64,000 nucleotides of DNA from Streptomyces carpinensis. GTDB lineage: Bacteria > Actinomycetota > Actinomycetes > Streptomycetales > Streptomycetaceae. Under the pieces are notes generated by a model that was not told where the DNA came from, made no database searches, and saw only the letters and a list, made by a program, of their open reading frames with translations. The stretch is taken from the NCBI RefSeq assembly GCF_002154505.1, contig NZ_MUBM01000266.1, positions 53,399 to 117,398 on the forward strand, in the 5' to 3' direction. Within the stretch, counting starts at the first letter, position 1. Each line of letters starts with the position of its first letter. The position numbers and the translations under genes were made by a program. Of the stretch, positions 59,651-64,000 are shown piece by piece.

Positions 59651-59659
59651 CATTAGTTT
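59651..59659. promoter_or_regulatory. CATTAGTTT half-site before the hydrolase gene
   Basis: An exact half of the cluster-2 motif, 39 bases before the ATG at 59698; the left half (ACCAAC) is not conserved. Confidence 0.35.
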
Positions 59660-59697
59660 CACGCCTTGGATGGGCATGGACCGATCAAGGAGTAGGC

Positions 59698-60492
59698 ATG
59701 GCAGAGTTCGATTCGGCAGGCGTCAAGCTGCACTATGAGATCACCGGGAGCGGGCCCGAGCTGCTGCTCATCTCGGGGCTCGGCGCGAACCGCAACGCCT
59801 GGGCCGCGGTGCTGCCCGAGCTGTGTGAGCGCTACACCTGCATCACCTTCGACAACCGGGGCACCGGCCAGAGCGACGTACCCGAAGGGCCCTACACCAT
59901 CGAGCAGATGTCGGACGACACGGCGGCACTGATCGCGCATCTCGGCGTCGGTCCAGTTCCGGCCGTGGGCTGGTCCATGGGCGGGGTGATCCTCCAGTCA
60001 CTGCTGATCGACCACCCGGATGCGGTCAGCAAGGCCGTACTCCTCAGCACGCTGCCGGCCTACACCGACGTCCAGCACGCATGGCTCGACGGCCTGCTGG
60101 CGCTGCGCGCGGCGGGGGCGGACGCCATCACCCTCGCCGCCGCCGGCATTCCGTGGGGATTCACGCCGTACACGCTGGTCGACCACTCCGCCGCGTACGG
60201 CGCGCTGAAGCTGGCGAGCGAGGATCCGGAGCCCACGAGCGACGCGGGGTTCGCCGCCCAGGCGCAGGCGATCCGCACCTTCGACCGGCGTGCCGAGCTG
60301 CACACGATCACCACGCCCACGCTCGTGCTGGTCGGCGCCGAGGACATTCTCACCCCGCCCAGCCAGGCGGTGGAGATGGCCGAGCGGATCCCCCGTTCCC
60401 GCCTGACCGTCCTGCCCCGCGGCAGCCACGGCATGCTCAACGAGTTCCCGGCCCCCGTACTCGCCTCGATCGAGGCATTCCTGGCCGGCTGA
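59698..60492 (+). CDS. Alpha/beta-hydrolase
   Basis: 264 residues. LISGLGANRNAW gives the oxyanion region, FDNRGTGQSD the conserved strand, nucleophile Ser93 in GWSMGG, an acid in VGAEDILTP and His in RGSHGM. AAGGAG precedes the ATG. The sequence type, with NRGTG, is common among lactonases, esterases and 3-oxoadipate enol-lactonase-like enzymes; a lactone substrate fits the pathway reading. It stands alone, divergent from the importer operon. Confidence 0.88.
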   Translation: MAEFDSAGVKLHYEITGSGPELLLISGLGANRNAWAAVLPELCERYTCITFDNRGTGQSDVPEGPYTIEQMSDDTAALIAHLGVGPVPAVGWSMGGVILQSLLIDHPDAVSKAVLLSTLPAYTDVQHAWLDGLLALRAAGADAITLAAAGIPWGFTPYTLVDHSAAYGALKLASEDPEPTSDAGFAAQAQAIRTFDRRAELHTITTPTLVLVGAEDILTPPSQAVEMAERIPRSRLTVLPRGSHGMLNEFPAPVLASIEAFLAG

Positions 60493-60540
60493 CGCGGAGG
60501 CCGTCCACGGTGACGGCATGCGGGGTCTCGCAGTCACTCG

Positions 60541-60574
60541 TTCGGCGGCCCGGCAGCTTTGCCGGGCCGCCGAA
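60541..60574 (+). terminator. Terminator after the hydrolase gene
   Basis: Perfect 15-base arms (60541-60555 and 60560-60574) with a 4-base loop, 48 bases after the stop. Confidence 0.7.
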
Positions 60575-60696
60575 TGCCCCACCTGATTGCGGGCCGGCCA
60601 GGCACCTCATCTGAGGGCGCATCAAAGCCGCGCAGCACGCCGGATCACGTAGGCGGCAAGTTCGCGCAGGGCGGGCAGGAGGCCGGAAGGAAAATG

Positions 60697-61992
60697 TCAG
60701 AAGACGCCGACCGGTAATTCGATCTCGTCCAAGAGGTGTCCCAGCTTGGTGCGCTTGGTCTTGAGGTAGCGAGCGTTGTCGCGGTTGGCCCGCACCTGTA
60801 TCGGCACCAACTCGGTCACGGCTATGCCGAGTTCCGTCAGACCGAGCTGCTTGTACGGATTGTTGGTCAGCAACCGCAGGCGGGTGACGCCGATGTCGTC
60901 GAGAATCTGCGCGGCATCGGCGTAGTCCCGTGCATCGACGGGCAGCCCGAGCGCGCGATTGGCCTCGACGGTGTCAAGCCCGCGATCCTGCAACTGGTAG
61001 GCGCGCAGCTTCTCACCCAGGCCGATGCCGCGGCCCTCGTGGCCGCGCAGGTAGATCAGCGCACCCGCGCCCTCGTTGACGATGCGGCGCAGGGCGAGAT
61101 CCAGCTGCTGCCCGCAGTCGCAGCGGCGCGAGCCGAAGAGATCGCCGGTCATGCATTCGGAGTGCACCCGCACCAGGGGTGCCGTACGGCGGGTCAAGTC
61201 GCCGTAGTGCAGGACGAGATGCTCTACGCCGCGGTGCTCGTTGCGGTAGGCGACGGCGCGGAAGGTGCCGGCCTCCAGCGGCAGGAGCGCCTCCCCCGTT
61301 CGCACGACGCAGTGCTGCTGCTTCTTCCGATACGCGATCAGGTCACTGATCGAAATGACGAGCAGTCCATGCTCGGAGGCGAATCGCCTGAGGAACGGCA
61401 GCCGCGCCATCTCCCCGTCAGGGGTGGCGATCTCGCAGATCACTCCCGCCTGGGCGCGGCCGGCCAGCGTGGCCAGATCGACCGACGCCTCGGTGTGCCC
61501 GGCCCGGGTGAGCACTCCTCCGGGCCGACTGGCCAGTGGAAACATGTGTCCGGGCCGGGTGAAGTCGTCCGGCCGTGCGCACGGGTCGACGAGGGCCATG
61601 ATCGTGGCCGCGCGATCGCGCGCCGAGATCCCCGTCGAGGTGCGGATCCGGTGGTCGACACTGACGTGAAAGGCAGTTCGCAGCGGATCGGAGACGTCCT
61701 GCACCATGGCGGGGATCCGCAACTCACACAGCCGCTCCTGAGTGAGCGACACACAGATCAGTCCGCGCCCGTGAGTGGCCATGAAGTTGACCGACTCCGG
61801 CGTCACGCAGTCGGCCGCCATCACCAGATCGCCTTCGTTCTCACGGTCGGGCGAGTCGACCACCACGACCATCCGGCCTGCCGCGACAGCGGCGATCGCC
61901 TCGTCCACGGTGGCGAATCCCAGCCCGGGGTCATCATCGGCGGCCCGCCGAACAGGGAGGGAGATCAGCCCAGCTTCCTGTTGTTCCATCAT
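60697..61992 (-). CDS. ribBA: Bifunctional DHBP synthase/GTP cyclohydrolase II
   Basis: 431 residues. The N-terminal half is 3,4-dihydroxy-2-butanone-4-phosphate synthase (RENEGDLVMAAD, HTEASVDLATLAG); the C-terminal half is GTP cyclohydrolase II with the zinc cysteines in CMTGDLFGSRRCDCG and RGHEGRGIGLGEKL. Both make riboflavin precursors. The ATG at 61992 (or the next codon, also ATG) has GAGG upstream. It stands outside a riboflavin operon and beside a cluster rich in FMN-dependent enzymes, suggesting a local supplement; I see no FMN riboswitch-like element, but short conserved stems may be missed. Confidence 0.93.
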   Translation of the reverse strand: MMEQQEAGLISLPVRRAADDDPGLGFATVDEAIAAVAAGRMVVVVDSPDRENEGDLVMAADCVTPESVNFMATHGRGLICVSLTQERLCELRIPAMVQDVSDPLRTAFHVSVDHRIRTSTGISARDRAATIMALVDPCARPDDFTRPGHMFPLASRPGGVLTRAGHTEASVDLATLAGRAQAGVICEIATPDGEMARLPFLRRFASEHGLLVISISDLIAYRKKQQHCVVRTGEALLPLEAGTFRAVAYRNEHRGVEHLVLHYGDLTRRTAPLVRVHSECMTGDLFGSRRCDCGQQLDLALRRIVNEGAGALIYLRGHEGRGIGLGEKLRAYQLQDRGLDTVEANRALGLPVDARDYADAAQILDDIGVTRLRLLTNNPYKQLGLTELGIAVTELVPIQVRANRDNARYLKTKRTKLGHLLDEIELPVGVF

Positions 61993-62259
61993 GAGACCTC
62001 TATTACTGAACGGGGTGCTCAGTATTACACCGGCTCGAAGCCGCGAAAAAGAGTCTTGCGGCGATGGGGCACGAGACTTACGGAAGGCCCAGGTTGCGGA
62101 GTTGGGGTGGGTTGTGGCTGTCTGCCGGCTGCCACCGGGATCGGGCCGGGGCGGGCACGACGCGGACTGTCGGCCTGCTTCGGCACTCGCAGCCACACCG
62201 GTCAGAAGGCCGTCGCGACCGGGGCTCCGACGGCCTGACTACCGACAGGGCAGGTCCGC
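61993..62259. other. Gene-free interval upstream of ribBA
   Basis: No supported gene. The start of the ribBA transcript must lie in the AT-richer stretch next to 61993-62050; the remainder has no family-like frame and probably belongs to decayed DNA together with the neighbouring thiolase remnant. Confidence 0.4.
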
Positions 62260-62461
62260 GCTCTCGGCCGATGACCTCGTAGAGTACGAGCTCGGCGATG
62301 GTGAAGCAGTCGTGCACCTCGTTGAAGTTGAGGTCGTCCAGCGACACGGCCGCCATGCCCGTCGCCCGCTGCCAGGCGGCGACGCTTCCGGCGAAGGCCA
62401 CCGGATCGCTTTTGCCGGCGGGCAGTAAGTCGTTCGCCTGTCCGAAGCCGGTCAGCTGGAC
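62260..62461 (-). pseudogene. Remnant of a thiolase/lipid-transfer protein gene
   Basis: About 65 codons on the minus strand spell conserved thiolase-homologue blocks in order: VQLTGFGQANDLLPA, then AFAGSVAAWQRATG, then FNEVHDCFTIAELVLYEVIG. The EVHDxFTIxEL block matches the Ltp-like gene at 17048-18169 and related proteins. The similarity stops abruptly at both ends, with no start codon, no nucleophile Cys region and no C-terminal GHP block. It is a fragment left by deletion or transposition. Confidence 0.7.
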
Positions 62462-62730
62462 TCGAAGGCGGCGACCTTGACACCGAGCCCCTGCGGGTCA
62501 ACGTCGTGGTCCCGGCCGGACTTCTGCGGGACGCGCTCGATGCCGTGCGGTCGGCCGGCTCGCGGATCACGATCGACTGCCTGGAGCTGAAGAGTACGAG
62601 CCGTCTCCCCCTCAGAGATCCGGCTCGCACTTAGTTTGACCTGGCTTTTTATTTTTGATCATTGTTTCAGTCACCCCCCAATTACAAGGTGACTTGAAAT
62701 TTCGGCCCGCTGACATGCACGCTGGTTGGC
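62462..62730. other. AT-rich junction before a small accessory module
   Basis: A short open stretch on the plus strand up to about 62634 may be another decayed fragment (LDTEPLRVNVVVPAG, then LLRDALDAVRSAGSRITID) that I cannot assign. Positions 62635-62700 are unusually AT-rich for this genome and hold an inverted repeat (AGTCACC at 62669-62675, GGTGACT at 62688-62694) that could be an operator for the next gene. Confidence 0.4.
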
Positions 62731-62982
62731 ATGACTGATGGCACGACGCGCGGCACACGAGCCGCCCTCACCGCCGCGCAGAAGCGGGAGCTGGACGCCG
62801 CCAAGCAGGCTGCCGAGACGGCCGCCGCGCACTACCGCGAGACCGCCGGGCGCATCGCCGACGAACTGGGCTGGGGCGGCGCCTCCGCCGTCGCCCGGCA
62901 CCTCGACTGGACCCCGCAGCACGTGTCCACGCTCGTGGCCGCCCACAAGGCCAAGGCAGCAGAAGGAAGCAGCGCAGCATGA
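62731..62982 (+). CDS. Small hypothetical protein, possible DNA-binding
   Basis: 83 residues, not recognised. An Ala/Glu-rich helical N-terminal half (AAQKRELDAAKQAAETAAAHY) is followed by a GASAVARHLDWTPQHVSTLV segment that resembles a helix-turn-helix. The ATG overlaps nothing upstream and is preceded by AT-rich DNA with an inverted repeat. Its stop overlaps the next start (ATGA). It might regulate its own small module. Confidence 0.55.
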   Translation: MTDGTTRGTRAALTAAQKRELDAAKQAAETAAAHYRETAGRIADELGWGGASAVARHLDWTPQHVSTLVAAHKAKAAEGSSAA

Positions 62983-63347
62983 GCCAGCCCGCACAGCAGC
63001 CGTCCGCCGTCCCGCAGCCGCCCGTACAGCCAGAGGCAGTGCGCGCCGCTCTGGCGCAGGTGGCCCCGCACCTGCTTCCCGACTTCGACCGCGACCGCGC
63101 GGCCAGTACCGCCCGTGCCCGCAGCGAGGTGTCCGCAGTACCCCTGCGCGCATTTACGGAGGCGTGGGCCGTCGAGGTGGCCATTGCCCGGCACCCGGAG
63201 ATCGCCGCCCGCCTTCGAGCGCTGGAGGCCGGCGCCGGGAAGGTCGCCGATCTGGGTGAGGCACGCGACATCGCCGCCGAAATCAGCCGCATCCGCATGG
63301 CGGCCGCCGCCGAGGCTGGCATCCCTACCGCCGGGGCGGCCCTGTGA
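62979..63347 (+). CDS. DUF6247-like hypothetical protein
   Basis: 122 residues. A Pro/Gln-rich N-terminus precedes AVRAALAQVAPHLLPDFDRD and a later PLRAFTEAWAVEV segment, which is the shape of DUF6247 proteins seen as small pairs in streptomycetes. Assignment is from general pattern, not alignment. Start and stop overlap the neighbours (ATGA and GTGA), so the three genes are one transcript. A toxin-antitoxin or regulatory role has been suggested for neighbours of this kind but is not shown. Confidence 0.55.
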   Translation: MSQPAQQPSAVPQPPVQPEAVRAALAQVAPHLLPDFDRDRAASTARARSEVSAVPLRAFTEAWAVEVAIARHPEIAARLRALEAGAGKVADLGEARDIAAEISRIRMAAAAEAGIPTAGAAL

Positions 63348-63622
63348 CCGACGACCTTTGGGCATGGGACTACGCGTTCCACGCCGAGGACGAGGACAGC
63401 TACCCGAAGACCGTCCGCGACGAGGTGAAGGCCCTCGCCGATCAGATCGTCGACCTGGCCAACCTCGGCATCGATCCAGCCGAGCTGGGCGAGCCCACCC
63501 CAGGCACCGCCCGCCGTCACGCATTGCCGTCAGGCGGATGGTTCAAAACCCAAGCACTTCCCCGACTTCGGCCGCCGCTTCTCGCCGTGGTACTCGTGGT
63601 CCCGCCCCCGCACCTGCTGTGA
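63344..63622 (+). CDS. Small hypothetical protein, ParE-like N-terminus, C-terminus probably frameshifted
   Basis: 92 residues. LWAWDYAFHAEDEDSYPKTVRDEVKALADQIVDLA resembles the first half of small actinobacterial RelE/ParE-like companions. After about residue 70 (GGWFKTQALPR) the sequence becomes a Pro/Leu/Val run that does not look like the expected beta-strand ending. A frameshift or truncation by recombination with the flanking DNA is likely. The start overlaps the DUF6247-like gene (GTGA). Confidence 0.45.
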   Translation: MTDDLWAWDYAFHAEDEDSYPKTVRDEVKALADQIVDLANLGIDPAELGEPTPGTARRHALPSGGWFKTQALPRLRPPLLAVVLVVPPPHLL

Positions 63623-63736
63623 CCTACCCCCGTGCCAGAGCCCGGTTCGACAGGAATCACAGGTCGAGCGTGCCGAAGCCATCGGCACGCCGACGATGCC
63701 GACCTGGCGGGGTAGGGGGCCCGCGCGGTCGAAGTG

Positions 63737-64000
63737 TCAGCCCTTGCGGGTCTTGATCTCCTCGGTGAGCTGGGGGACGACGTCGAACAGGTCGCCGACG
63801 ACGCCGTAGTCGACCAGGTCGAAGATCGGGGCCTCGGGGTCCTTGTTGACCGCGACGATCGTCTTGGAGGTCTGCATGCCGGCCCGGTGCTGGATCGCTC
63901 CGGAGATGCCGTTGGCGATGTACAGCTGCGGCGAGACGCTCTTGCCGGTCTGGCCGACCTGGTTGGTGTGCGGGTACCAGCCCGCGTCCACCGCGGCACG
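63737..64000 (-). CDS. etfA: Electron transfer flavoprotein alpha subunit, C-terminal part
   Basis: The last 87 codons of a leftward gene that continues beyond the window. DAGWYPHTNQVGQTGKSVSP, then QLYIANGISGAIQHRAGM, then VAVNKDPEAPIFDLVDYGVVGDLFDVVPQL is the typical FAD-binding C-terminal domain of EtfA/FixB. It accepts electrons from acyl-CoA dehydrogenases, of which this window encodes two, and passes them to the quinone pool. Only the end is visible, so its intactness upstream is not known. Confidence 0.93.
   Translation of the reverse strand, partial: RAAVDAGWYPHTNQVGQTGKSVSPQLYIANGISGAIQHRAGMQTSKTIVAVNKDPEAPIFDLVDYGVVGDLFDVVPQLTEEIKTRKG

Noticed and set aside
63640..63665. A tRNA-like GGTTCGA stretch
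   Set aside because: No acceptor stem, anticodon arm or D-arm can be drawn around it; the match is limited to the T-loop-like heptamer.
1..64000. CRISPR array, insertion sequence or integrase gene
   Set aside because: No regularly spaced short repeats, transposase or recombinase motifs were seen; the repeated short motifs are operators at promoters and terminator stems.

Overview
This window is high-GC actinomycete DNA, probably from Streptomyces or a close relative. The evidence is the very high third-position GC, GTG/ATG starts that overlap the upstream stop as GTGA or ATGA, purine-rich ribosome binding sites, KorAB and FdxA of actinobacterial type, a DUF6247-like small protein and SDR-rich gene neighbourhoods. 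The genus cannot be fixed from the sequence. Almost the whole window is catabolic, not housekeeping: about 60 genes form two adjoining degradative clusters. I found no rRNA, tRNA, CRISPR array or intact insertion sequence.

Cluster 1 (about 629-35615) is a CoA-ester pathway for a cyclic or polycyclic (steroid- or terpenoid-like) carboxylate. It has three related acyl-CoA ligases, an acyl-CoA dehydrogenase, a two-subunit MaoC hydratase, a thiolase, and an Ltp-type thiolase homologue with a DUF35 partner. It also has a P450 with a 3Fe-4S ferredoxin and reductase, a SnoaL/BaiE-like protein, a BaiCD-like flavoenzyme, many SDRs, and five VOC and two EthD proteins. The redox part is unusual for an aerobe: a 2-oxoacid:ferredoxin oxidoreductase (KorAB), a 7Fe ferredoxin and a cytoplasmic Mo/W-bis-MGD oxidoreductase. 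The operons are tied together by a repeated palindrome, ACCAA-N4-TTGGT, at nearly every promoter, and a TetR-family gene inside the cluster is the obvious candidate regulator.

An IcmF-type fused acyl-CoA mutase and a 3-hydroxyacyl-CoA dehydrogenase (35799-39956) form a separate unit behind its own palindrome and could process branched C4-type CoA esters.

Cluster 2 (40032-60492) carries two paralogous luciferase-like monooxygenases, a flavin reductase fused to an IclR-type sensor domain, a nitroreductase, two alpha/beta hydrolases, five SDRs, an acyl-CoA ligase, an APH-like kinase next to an acyl-CoA dehydrogenase (an ACAD10/11- or Lva-like pair), a ribose-type ABC importer and two back-to-back TetR regulators. 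A coherent reading, which is inference, is: import, alcohol oxidation to a cyclic ketone, oxygen insertion giving a lactone, hydrolysis to a hydroxyacid, CoA activation, phosphorylation-dependent shift of a 4-hydroxyacyl-CoA, then beta-oxidation. Several promoters here share a different motif around CATTAGTT. A RibBA-type riboflavin gene (60697-61992) beside it may supply flavin.

The right end (about 62000-63736) looks like a scar. It has a thiolase remnant, an AT-rich stretch and a small three-gene hypothetical module whose last gene looks truncated. The window ends inside an electron-transfer flavoprotein alpha gene. At the extreme left only the first eleven codons of a leftward gene are present.
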